From NCBI GenBank assembly GCA_037355855.1, contig CM074769.1:124001-188000 (forward strand): a stretch of 64,000 bases of DNA, given 5' to 3'. Origin of the DNA: Pseudo-nitzschia pungens. Taxonomy: Eukaryota > Bacillariophyta > Bacillariophyceae > Bacillariales > Bacillariaceae. The notes beneath the pieces are model-generated. The model searched no databases and had not been told where the DNA came from. It saw nothing but the letters and a program-made list of their open reading frames with translations. The stretch's first letter is position 1; every line of letters begins with the position of its first letter. The translations under genes were made by a program, and so were the position numbers. This document shows, piece after piece, positions 32,258 through 42,216 of this stretch.

Positions 32258-32733
32258 TGTTAAATTGTAACCGTAACACGATTCATGACTGGATTCAATC
32301 CAGTCACACGTTGAATATTTTTATGCACGTATCGTGCACGAATATAGTTTCCTACTGGGTTCCAGTACTGCTTGTACACGAACAGCAAGCAGAACCCCTG
32401 GTAGCACTAACAAGACAGCAACGTCGAATCCTCGACAAGCTTGCTGTCCTCACATCTTTAGTTTAACTCTGATTTGAATACCTTGATACTTACATCCTGC
32501 TCATCCAGCAGCTCCTTGTAGAACTACAAGCCTAAGATCTAACTGACTGAGCCCAGAAGTGGTAGTTAGAATAGATCTGGTCGATTCGTTTGATCGGCCG
32601 TAGTGGTGAATCCGAGACTATCGATAGAACAGACCGGCACCTCAACCGGTTTGCATGCCTTTGCTCTTGCTGTATATCTCCAAGCTTGCCCTGGGATCTA
32701 TCAGCTTAAACCAGTTTCAGCTACATTTTAACA
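32258..32733 (+). repeat. 3' LTR of element E
   Basis: 476-bp family A LTR, from TGTTAAATTGTAACC to CTACATTTTAACA. The final part resembles the LTR of element A more than that of A-na (no agctaagttcagc version). Confidence 0.9.
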
Positions 32734-32796
32734 AAAACACATGATTCGATACATAGAACAATAAGAGCTCATAATTTCCAGTTATACAACTTGTTA
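32734..32796 (+). repeat. 3' LTR remnant of element D
   Basis: The 63 bases match 19784-19839 at the end of D's 5' LTR and abut the second AATGG. Confidence 0.85.
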
Positions 32797-34570
32797 AATG
32801 GAACGTTATTGTACCAAGGCCAATCGTAGGAACAACAACAACAGCAACAACACCAACAATTCCAACAAGTCCTCCAACAGACAAACTGGCAAAAATCGGA
32901 ACAACAACAACCGTCGTTCTGGCAACAACAACAATAACAACAACAATGCTCGACGTTCAAACAACAACAATTCCTCACAGAATTCTGCCGCCAACTCTAA
33001 CAACAGAATCAAAGATACAGACCCATGTCCTATTCATCCTGGTAGCAACCATACTTGGGGTCAATGTTTCAAAAACATTGACAATCCTAATGGCAAGCGT
33101 CGTGGTCCTTCCAACAACAACAATCGGTCTTCAGCTGATGCAAATGCAGCAACAAGCTCTGCAAACGGCTCTCGCCCTTCTTCAGTTACAACTGCTCCCA
33201 GCAATCCACCTTCTGGTGATGGTCATGTTTGCACCTTTATTTCTCCACCTGAAGACATTTGGGTTGACCTCTTTCATGTCAACGCTGAAATTGATGACGC
33301 CTATTATCATCAGGACCTCCAACGCTTTCCAATTCCACCATCCACTGCTGATGATACACCTCTTGCTGAAGTGTTCACAGCTCCTGCTGATCCAAATGAT
33401 CCTTCCATTGTTCTATCTCCAGCTCCACCAGATCCAAATCCTGAACCTTTTGAACCTCTGATTTCCAAACCTTGCACTGATTTGGCTCCCACTACATTGA
33501 CTACATGCAAATCCATCAACGATATCTCCTCCGGCAAATTTTATTTCAAGACCCTCTTTGATAGTGGCTCCACGTTTGAATTAATCTCCAAAAAGCAGAT
33601 CCCCTCAAACATTCCCATCCATGTTCTTGAATCTCCAATTGGATTGGATACTCCCAATGGCAAGTTTAAATGCGCTGAATATGTTTATCTTACTGACATT
33701 ATGTTTCCAGAACTCTCTTATTCCAGGCGTGTTAAGCACTTGACTTGTTTTGTGGTTGACAACATGTACTACGATTTGATCATCGGACGTGCCACTATGA
33801 AGAACCTTGCCATCAAAATGGATTTTGAAGCCTCCCTTGTTTCTTGGTTTGATAAGGATATGCCCTTCCATCCAAGATCCTACTTCACCAATCAAACCTT
33901 GGTTCAGAAGATCATCAGCAATGAACCCTACTCCATTGCTGAAGCCTACATCGCGCAAACCTCTCAATCCTACGTTGATAGTGCAACCAAATATGAGAAA
34001 ACTGATTTGCAAGAACTGGTTTCCAACCAAAACCATCTTTCCACTGACCAACAATCCCAGTTGCTTCAGATTCTCTCCAAACACCATCCTCTGTTTGAAG
34101 GTCTCTCTCACAGAGAACTTGGGATTTTCCCCCACAAGGAATTCCACATTGAACTCCAACCGGGTGCAAAACCATATCATATCAAGCAGCCCTACAGTAT
34201 CCCTATCCACCAACAGGACGCTGTTAAAACTGAACTCCTTCGGCAGGTAAAACTTGGCATTCTTGAACGCTGCTATGCAACTGAATGGGGTATGCCCACA
34301 TTTGTTGTCCCAAAGCCGGATGGCTCCTGCAGAATCATTTCTGATTTTCGAGAGCTTAACAAAGTCACCAAAAAACTCCACTATCCTTTGCCAAAGATCC
34401 AAGATATCTTCCATCGCCGCCGTGGGTTCAAATATGTCACCCTTATTGATGTCAGCATGCAATTCCATACCTTCAAATTGGATGAGCCTTCCACTTGGCT
34501 CTGTGTGCTTGTCACTCCTTTTGGCAAATTCAGATTGCTCAGACTCCCAATGGGCTTCCTCAACTCTCCA
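32797..34570 (+). pseudogene. Element C gag end–protease–RT, interrupted by element F
   Basis: The frame resumes from the duplicated ATGG. It has an Asn-rich basic stretch, then C-P-I-H-P-G-S-N-H-T-W-G-Q-C (C-x2-H-x4-H-x4-C) near residue 76. An acidic Pro-rich spacer follows, then protease T-L-F-D-S-G-S-T near 250. The RT N-terminal half (P-T-F-V-V-P-K-P-D-G, S-D-F-R-E-L-N, V-T-L-I-D-V-S) runs to R-L-P-M-G-F-L-N-S-P. Element F begins at 34571 and supplies the stop. In element B the stop between gag and pol is UGA; in C no such stop is seen and gag and pol seem to form one frame. Confidence 0.9.
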
Positions 34571-34996
34571 TATTAAATTGTAACCGTGACACGATCCACT
34601 CCATATGCGCACCATGCGCAAAATAGTTTTCTACAGGGTTTCCAGTACTGCTTATAAACAAGCAGCAAACACAACAAGACAGCAACATCGATTCCCCGAC
34701 AAGATTGCTGTCATCACTTCTTTAGTTTAACTCTGATTTGAATACCTTGATACCTACATCCTGCTCACTGAGCAACTCCCTGTAGAACTACAAATCTAGG
34801 ATCTAACTGACTGTGCCAAGTGGTAGTTAGAATAGATCCGGCCAACTGTCTTCCCCTTTGGTCGTAGTGGTGAATCCGAGACTATCGACAGAACAGACCG
34901 GCACCTCAACCGGTTTGCATGCCTTTGCCATTACAACCAACAATATCTCCAAGCTTGCTCCTTATTCCCTGAGCTAAGCTCAGCTACATTTTAACA
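34571..34996 (+). repeat. 5' LTR of element F
   Basis: From TATTAAATTGTAACC to CTACATTTTAACA. It carries an internal deletion around gcttataaacaagcagc relative to A-na. Confidence 0.9.
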
Positions 34997-35811
34997 GATT
35001 AACAGTCGCAAGCTTATTTTTAAGCTTGCAAAGCTGGAGATCTACAAGCCACGCAAAACAACAAGGGACAACAACGACGACGACGACGAAAACACAACGA
35101 ACGCCGCTGTTACAGAAATAATTTTATACTGGAACACCAAGCTCCCTGTTGCGAGGCCGTTTCAGGTATTATTATCCTCCTTGTTATTACAGATAAAACA
35201 GTACAAACGGCATCTTCAAACTCCAAGAATTGACGGAGAAAGAATTTTTCGAACAACAAGCAAACAACGGCGTTTTCGAACGACGCAGCAACATATAACC
35301 TTCCACTGATAGATCTGTGTTCTCCAAATACAGCTGTATCCCCCTTTGTATCCACCAGGCAAATATACCCCTGTTCCCTTGCCGGATACACCTTTCTTGG
35401 ATTTATCCACACCACACGAACCGTGTTTTCGAACGACAACAGCGTTTTTCGAACCGACAACGGCTTTTTTTTTTCGAGCGATAACGGCGTTTTTCAATCA
35501 CCACCAACGTCCCTCAATACAATCCAGTGCCCAGCAACTGCTGTTTTAACGGTGTTTTCAATCGACAACGACGCTTTCGAATAACTACGGTGTTTCAACG
35601 GTGTTTTTGGACGACAACGGCGTTTACGAACAACAACGGTGCGGCGTTTACGAACAACAACGGTGTTTTCGCACGACAACAACACAGCGCTCAGCAATAT
35701 ATAACCTCCACTGAGTTCTCGAATACAGCTGCAATAACATCTGTATCTTCCCCCGGCATATAAACTCCCTGTTTCTGGATCTTATCCCTTCGAATTTCAG
35801 ACAATTCCTTT
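34997..35811 (+). repeat. Leader of element F with AACGGCGTTTTCGAACGAC repeats
   Basis: The PBS is at 34997-35009. The most regular array of the leader motif runs from about 35400 to 35690: roughly ten degenerate copies of ~20-25 bp built on TTTTCGAACGACAACGGCG, many with palindromic TTCGAA. The leader ends with ggcatataaactccctg before the gag ATG. Confidence 0.75.
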
Positions 35812-37392
35812 ATGCCTCGTCGACGCACCCGACAAAGCGCTCCCTTTCCCCCATCCTACCAAGATCAATACAGAGACCTCCGGTCTATTATCACTGCATC
35901 CCATTCTCTTTTTGATCGCCCAATGGCCTCTGACGAATCCGCCAACATGTCCGCTGAGCCTGCCGCAGACACTGCAATCGCTGATGCCCCCACCCACAAC
36001 ACCCCAACTGAAACCTCACCTGATGATACCGCCGCCAGCCCACTCCCAAGGGCTGCCAGCAACCTTACCACACACTTCGATCATCATTGTGCTCGTGCCC
36101 TTGCCGCACTGTTTGACGTCAGTGATCCGCAATCCTTACTCTGTAATGCTCTCATTGCTTCTGGCATTACCACATGGCGAAAATTCATTCGATTGACTGC
36201 GCCCATTGTCAACCAACTCCAGTACCGTGATACTCGCAACAATTACTTTGACCTTCCCCCTTTCACCTCTATCCAACTGCTTCAATTTGTCAAATTCCGT
36301 GACCACCTCAATGCCTCGACACAACCTTATCGTGATGTCACTCTTTACACGGCTGACGCATTTGATGCTTTTGTTGACAATCTCGATGATGGTACTATCA
36401 TGTGTCCTCCACGGTCATCTGTTCCTTCCCCCAGCTCCGTTTCCCCTTCCACTCTCAGGACCTCTAAAAGCGAAGACCAAATCAAGTTTGAACAATGGAG
36501 CAAACGATCCCATGACGTCACTGTTTTCAATGTTTATAAAAATGACGCCCGTTTTGAAACCTGGGTCACTGGATTTCGTGCCCAGCTGGCTGAATATGAT
36601 ATTGATGTCGACACCTTCCTTGACCCTGACTGGGACCATTCCAATCTTACCCCATTTGGAAAGAAATTGTTCGACAAGCAATGCAAATTCTTTTGGGTCC
36701 TCTTACTTCGGGTCTTCCGCTCTGACCTTTCCTACACCTGTGTCCAGAGTCACACCAGCACATGCGATGGCAGAGCTGCCTACTTTGAGTTCCTCAACCT
36801 CCGAGAATCCACACACACTCATGAATTTGATGTGGCTGGACAATCACAGCTCCTTCAACGCCTCAACCTCGCCGACTGGAAGGACTCCACTGTCCGTTTC
36901 TTTACTAAATGGTTTGAAATCTACGACAATCTCTGCCAGATGACTGCTCCTGCTCTCCCAATGAAATATCACATGCTTCGTTCCACTCTTCTCCATGCTG
37001 TTGCTTCTGATGCTAGCCTCAGTGACCAATTTTCTAAGATTCCGATGCCTTCTGCACATGCCTCTGATTCCGTTGAAGTTAAACACATTCTTCAACTCAA
37101 GACCACGCTACTTGCCGAAGCCACTCGCTTGGATGCACGTGCTGTTCTCACATTACCCAAATCAAGAGCTGATATGAACTTCCAGGCCAATTTTCACAGT
37201 GCCTTCCCTTATCTTGACTCCTCTGCATTCACCGATGACTTTGTCAATGACGTTCACACCTACGCTGCGTTCCGTGCTAGTTCCACATCTGATAGCTCTG
37301 TTGACCCTTTGGCCTTGTCCCATCGGCTTCCCCATGCCATATGGTCTACCTTGAGCCCTGTTGCTAAGCAACTCTGGACTCAATTTCCATTT
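35812..37392 (+). pseudogene. Element F gag, 3'-truncated
   Basis: The ATG at 35812 (M-P-R-R-R-T-R-Q-S) opens about 527 residues of family A gag, the longest copy here. It shares K-R-S-H-D-V-T-V-F, R-F-E-T-W-V-T-G-F and F-F-W-V-L-L-L-R-V with A. It extends past the end of the A copy with W-F-E-I-Y-D-N-L-C and E-A-T-R-L-D-A-R-A-V. It then joins C pol sequence in the wrong frame near 37392, and the chimeric frame runs to 37662. No zinc knuckle is seen up to the break. Confidence 0.82.
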
Positions 37393-37394
37393 GC

Positions 37395-37789
37395 TTGGCG
37401 AGCTGGGCGCAAGGCTGTATGGAATCCCTTTTTATCAACCTCAACAGTGTTGAAGTCTATATTGATGACATTGGTATCTTCTCGCCTGACTTTCAATCTC
37501 ACTGCAAAACTGTCTCCACTGTTTTGTCCATCCTGCAAGCCAACAACTTCTCTGTTAAGCCTGCCAAATGCCACTGGTTCCAACAACGCGCTCCTTGGCT
37601 TGGACATATCATCACCACCACTGGCATTCTTCCAAATCCCAACAAGATTGCTCCCATTTTGAAACTTGCTTTCCCACAAAGCACCACTGATCTGCGTTCC
37701 TTCATTGGCATGATTAATTTTTATCGGGCTCATTGGCGCAAGCGCGCTGAGATTTTGGCTCCTCTCACTGCCCTCTCTGGCAAGGCTCG
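37395..37789 (+). pseudogene. Element C RT, second part
   Basis: Continues after F with W-A-Q-G-C-M-E-S and the catalytic V-E-V-Y-I-D-D-I-G. Then come the connection-domain motif W-L-G-H-I-I and F-I-G-M-I-N-F-Y-R. It ends at L-T-A-L-S-G-K-A, where sequence jumps into the 3' LTR. RNase H and integrase are deleted. Confidence 0.88.
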
Positions 37790-38149
37790 TCCCAAAACTA
37801 CGACACACAAGAAATATACAAGAAACAAACCATTTATATTTTAAGAAACAAAACAATGTTTCTATCAACTTCAAGGTTCTCTATGACTGATGTCCCCGAC
37901 TCAGGTTCTCTATGACTCTAGGTTCTTTGAAGAACTGTTCTTTATGTTCTTCAAGACCATTCCGAGTTTCTCTACGTCTGTTTGAATTCTTTCAACACGG
38001 CGTTGTACGAGAAACATTCTATTTTATCTTTTATCTAATTTCATTCATAATTCCTTAATTCAGAAATTATCAACACAACTATTTCTATCTTCTATCTTCG
38101 GTCGTTTTCTTCTGGTTTCCAGAGATACGACACTTCCAGAGATACGACA
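37790..38149 (+). repeat. 3' LTR of element C
   Basis: Bases 37790-38132 match positions 10-352 of the 5' LTR. The first nine bases are lost with the pol deletion. The last 17 bases (cttccagagatacgaca) are a partial duplication of the LTR end. ATGCC follows. Confidence 0.88.
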
Positions 38150-38154
38150 ATGCC

Positions 38155-38690
38155 ATGAAATTTCACCAGGCGCCCTGAAATGAACCATGAAACCTAAAAA
38201 AAACTTGAAACACATCATAAAATCTAAAAAAAAAACATAAGATATGAAATAAACCATGAAACCCGACACACCCTGAAACAAACCATAAAACCTGAAAAAA
38301 CTTGAAACACACCATAGAATCTCAACCCAACAAGTACGACCTGAAATAAACGATGAAATCTAACACACCCTGAAATAAACTCTCAAAAAAAACTCAAAAA
38401 CACCATCAGAACTGAAATGAACAATCAAACCTAACACACCCTGAAATAAACCACAAGACCTGAAAAAACTTGAAAAACACCATAGAATCTCAAAAAAAAC
38501 ATAAGAACTCAAATGAACCATCGAACCTAACACACCCTGAACTAACCATAAAACCTGAAATAAACCATAAAACCTGAAAAAACTTTAACACTCCATAGAA
38601 TCTCAAAAAAACTCAAAAACACCATGAGAACTGAAATGACCAATCAAACCTAATAAACCCTGAAATAAACCATAAAACTCAAAATGGTAT
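38155..38690. repeat. AT-rich satellite, ctgaaataaaccataaaacctg type
   Basis: Degenerate head-to-tail units combine ctgaaataaaccataaaacctg, aaaaaacttgaaacaccat and agaatctcaaaaaaa. A remnant lies at 49219-49292. No coding frame was found. Confidence 0.85.
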
Positions 38691-38764
38691 ATTTCTGTTT
38701 CATGTTTTTTTTTAATATTTTATTTTGTGTTTCATGGTCTATTTCAGGTTTTATGGTTTGTTTA

Positions 38765-38880
38765 ACAACCACCAACCCCCAACACCAACACCAACACCAA
38801 CAAACATTTACGCCGAACACCAACCCCAACAACCCGAACACCAACCCTTACACCAAAACCAACACCAAAATGATAATCTA
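38765..38880. repeat. CCAACA-type low-complexity tract
   Basis: Repeats of ccaacaccaa with near-perfect runs. No gene is visible between here and 39022. Confidence 0.8.
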
Positions 38881-39021
38881 AAAAATGCTTTCCCAATCAC
38901 TATGTTTTATGCGCTCCTATTGTAATATTGTGGTATAACTTCTTTAGTACATACTGTTGACACAAACGAATAGTTAATACGGATCACACATATGAAAGTC
39001 ATCTCACAGTTATTTTGGAAA

Positions 39022-41797
39022 CGGAGGAAATATCTGTCAAGCTTGTCAACAGATCAATCTCAGACGGGATGGTCAAGGCATTCCAATCTGCAACCACAAA
39101 TCAAAAACAAAACACAAAACCACGTCTCACAACACATGTTAGTTTATATCACAATATCAATGACACATAAGTGTGCAATCATAATTATACCTTCTTTCAC
39201 ACGTCCAATCATATTTTAAAACCGATTCACTTACCCAAACCAAGATGTGTCAAGCTAGTCAACAAACCAATCTCAGAAGGAATGCTTCCAGTCAAGGCAG
39301 TCTGACCTGTAACCACAACCCAAAACAAAAAACGTAATTCACCACAAAGTTTAGTTTATATCACAAAATCAATGACACGTTAATTTGCAATAGCAGACAT
39401 ACTATTTTTCACGTATTCAATCATGTTTCAAAACACACGTCCACTTACCCAAACCAAGATATGTCAATCTTGTCAACAAACCAATATCAGAAGGAATGGT
39501 TCCAGTCAATTCATTGGCAGCTGCAACCATAAACCAAAACACAACACAACAAAAAACCATCAATAACAACTCATATTTGTCTCATCACCAAATCAATCAC
39601 ACATAGATGGAAAACCACAATCACACTATCTTTCACAGGTTCACAAAATTTGCTAACATCTACACTCACAAAAATCAATGTGTGTCAAGCTTGTCAATGA
39701 ACCAATCTCAGAAGGAAAGGTTCCTGTCAAGTCGTTGCCAGCTGCAACCACACACGAACAAGACAACACAAAACCATCATTCGCAATACATGTGAGGTAT
39801 GTCAACGAATGAACTACACATACATCAACAGATATAAACAGCCAATCTTTCACACCTTTAACACTTTATCCTACACTTGAACTCACCCAAAGAAAAATGT
39901 GTCAAGCTTGTCAACAACCCAGTCTCAGAAGCAATGCTTCCAATCAAATTGTTTGTACCTATGAAACAAGACGATTCTGCCATTTAGCCAGAGTACATTG
40001 TGAAGACCATTGTTTTGAAAAGATACTGTACGGAAATCATCTCACCAAAATCCAATAGGGAAAACGATTGTAGGAAATCAATATATTTTGGAATTGTACC
40101 AGAAAGGTGTTCTTGGCTCAAATGCAACTCATTTGGAACTAAATCTTTGCAAAGGATTACAGACCATAGACAAGTAGGACTGGAATTGATCCATGGTCTT
40201 CCGCTGCCTTGCACTGAAGCACTATAGTTCAATAGACTCAGCCCAAACCTTTCATTGAAGTATTCATCATTGCAATCTGTATTCCCTGCGTCATCTTCCA
40301 CAATCCAATGAAGAGCTTGCTTTGCATGAGTGTCATCGTACAATTCAAACATATCAGCATGAACAGAAAGCTTCTTGATCGTGCAGGCAGGAATAGTCAA
40401 AAATGTCACACTTCCTTCTTCACCACTGTTGCCTTCAAGAATCTTCCTTTCAGTTACAACACTGTCCTATGTAAATAGAATAGTCAAAATACCAGATGAT
40501 ATTGGTAAGTGAAGTTACATTCTGTACTGTCATCAGGCACTTAGCTCCATCATTGACACGAATAGTCTCATAGCCTGATGACAACTGATAGAACAATTTT
40601 GCCTTCACAATCAAGAAGAAGAAGAGGATTGTCAACTGGATTACCTTCTGAATAATACCAAGGTACTTTTTCTGATGTGGTGAAGTTACCAAGATGGATG
40701 GTAATTGGAACCATGCTTGGATCTATGCAGTTTGGAAATCCATTGCCTTTTATATTTGACACACCAAAAGCTTCGGTGATGGCATCAATCCCACAGACAG
40801 AATGAGAGCATGTAGCAGAGCAGCAATCTCCACCATCATATCCCCATGTCAAGTTGTTCAATTTCTCATCACATTTCCCATCATCAATCATGTTGTGATA
40901 AAATGTAGCTGAAACTGGTTTAAGCTGATAGATCCCAGGGCAGGCTTGGAGATATACAGCAAGAGCAATCAAACCGGTTGGGGTGCCGGTCTGTTCTATC
41001 GATAGTCTCGGATTCACCACTACGACCGAACGAATCGATCAGATCTATTCTAACTACCTTTGGGGCTCAGTCAGTTAGATCTTAGGCTTGTAGTTCTACA
41101 GGGAGCTGCTCAGGGAGCAGGATGTAAGTATCAAGGTATTCAAATCAGAGTTAAACTAAAGATGTGAGGACAACAACCTTGTCGGGAATTCGACGTTGCT
41201 GTCTTGTTAATTCTACTGAGTGGTTGCTGCTGCTGCTTGTTTTCTTGTACTGAGAACCCAGTAGAAAATGATTTATTTTCTTTTCGCGCAGTGTGTGAGC
41301 GTTCATATGTAATGTATGTAGGGTTAAGGGTTTGTCAAACGAAACCGATTTTGGTTACAATTTAACATGTTGCAATATTTCTCCTCATCTTTTTTCCATT
41401 TAATTGTGTACAGCTCAATAGGCATGCCAGAACCACTATACCATCTGTCATCAAAAGCAGTGGATATGTCAAAGGTGTCCATCTTCGATGATTTTGCAAG
41501 CTCATCATCCTTTCTCTCTAGATCACATGCATTGGTTCTATTTTTGGACAATATCCAATTGCGTTCCTTAATACAGTACTGAAAGCTTACTTCGTCATCT
41601 GTTTCCAGAAAATAGACATCTCTCTTACCCCAATCCAATTTGATACGATCCAGCTGTTGTTGGTAGCATCCACTGTACTCTTGGAGTTCTGTAGTCTGAA
41701 ATTCAACTTCAAAACAGTGGTACGCCAGACCTTTGGGTGGTTTTGCGCAATGACGATTCCACTTATTAATGAAACAAAAATAGCACCAAGATCTGAG
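39022..41797 (-). pseudogene. LRR2: broken paralogue of LRR1
   Basis: Sense runs from 41797 down. It keeps a membrane segment (G-A-I-F-V-S-L-I-S-G-I-V-I-A-Q), the Q-T-T-E-L-Q and W-I-L-S-K-N blocks, the LNR-type D-D-G-K-C-D ... Y-D-G-G-D-C, and W-I-V-E-D-D-A-G-N-T-D. Five LRR-like exon copies follow near 39887-39958, 39670-39741, 39449-39520, 39235-39306 and 39022-39092. Defects: the 5' part is missing, cut by an LTR fragment; one G is missing at the R-T-T-V-L site compared with LRR1; a solo LTR splits the Y-C-N-M/I-D-D site; frames are broken again between 40440 and 40690. No C-terminal Cys exon was found. Confidence 0.85.
40896..41367 (-). mobile_element. Solo LTR, family A, TSD TGTTG, inside LRR2
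   Basis: The insertion is 472 bp from TGATAAAATGTAGC to ACAATTTAACA. TGTTG lies at 40891-40895 and 41368-41372. LRR1 has the uninterrupted site. Confidence 0.95.
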
Positions 41798-41913
41798 ACT
41801 ATCGATAGAACAGACCGGCACCTCAACCGATTTGCATGCCTTTGCCATTACAACCAACAATATCTCCAAACTTGCTCCTAATTCCCTGAGCTATGTTCAG
41901 CTAATTTTTAACA
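41798..41913 (+). repeat. LTR A fragment (3' quarter, plus orientation)
   Basis: Runs from gactatcgatagaacagacc to gctaatttttaaca, diverged from the other copies. It replaces the 5' part of LRR2. Confidence 0.8.
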
Positions 41914-42117
41914 GGTCCACAGCGCTCAGCTTGATTTTAAATTCATGCCATACCCCGGGTCTACTAGTAATGTTTATGATAGTAGTGATATGCAAATTGT
42001 AAGCTCTAAAGATTAGTCTATTGCTATCGGATTCAGCTGTCTCCAGAATCGGCGATTCTGTCAACTAGCTGATTCCTAGTCCCAAGCAGACTCGTGACTG
42101 TTCCGGTGCACGGGAAG

Positions 42118-42216
42118 TTTGCTGTCAGTGTAGAAGCAGTACTGGAAACCCTGTAGAAAGCTGTTTTGCGAATGGTGCGCGCATGCAATGGATTGTGTCA
42201 CGGTTACAATTTAACA
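42118..42216 (+). repeat. LTR A fragment (5' part, reverse reading), abuts LRR1
   Basis: On the plus strand it runs from ttgctgtcagtg to ggttacaatttaaca, a reverse-oriented LTR start. The 204 bp between this and 41913 show no recognised element, so the two fragments may be ends of one rearranged insertion. Confidence 0.75.

Larger units (their letters stand above)
24740..32733 (+). mobile_element. Family A derivative E, lacks 5' LTR, non-coding repeat-rich interior
   Basis: The left joint is inside D pol and begins directly in family A leader wording (gaacgacgctttcgaacaac). The right end is a complete LTR at 32258-32733. The 5' LTR, part of the leader and the adjacent D sequence were lost together. 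The interior has a shortened gag frame, then about 2.5 kb of CGATCGATTGCTA-type repeats and TGGGGCG boxes. No pol is present. A-na is inserted in the gag frame. Confidence 0.8.
19506..32796 (+). mobile_element. Ty1/copia element D, TSD AATGG, 3' part deleted by E
   Basis: The ends are TAACAACACAG (19506) and ACAACTTGTTA (32796), a TAACAA/TTGTTA inverted repeat rather than TG...CA. AATGG flanks it at 19501-19505 and 32797-32801. The 5' LTR is 19506-19839, and only the last 63 bases of the 3' LTR remain (32734-32796). Pol is cut at about 24739, where element E leader sequence begins. Confidence 0.9.
34571..37392 (+). mobile_element. Family A element F, 3'-truncated, in RT of element C
   Basis: It starts with a 426-bp LTR (34571-34996) that lacks about 60 bp present in A-na. 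PBS GATTAACAGTCGC and the full leader follow (34997-35811), then gag. The right end is a joint inside gag at about 37392 with no 3' LTR and no matching TSD, so the element lost its 3' end in a deletion that also removed some of C. Confidence 0.82.
18108..38149 (+). mobile_element. Ty3/gypsy element C, TSD ATGCC, split by nested insertions
   Basis: The 5' LTR is at 18108-18459 and the 3' LTR at 37790-38149. ATGCC occurs at 18103-18107 and 38150-38154. Own sequence survives as 18108-19505, 32797-34570 and about 37395-38149. D interrupts gag and F interrupts RT. The pol part from the RT thumb to the 3' LTR start is deleted. The element sits in a degenerate satellite (tgaaatatgccatgaaat). Confidence 0.93.
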
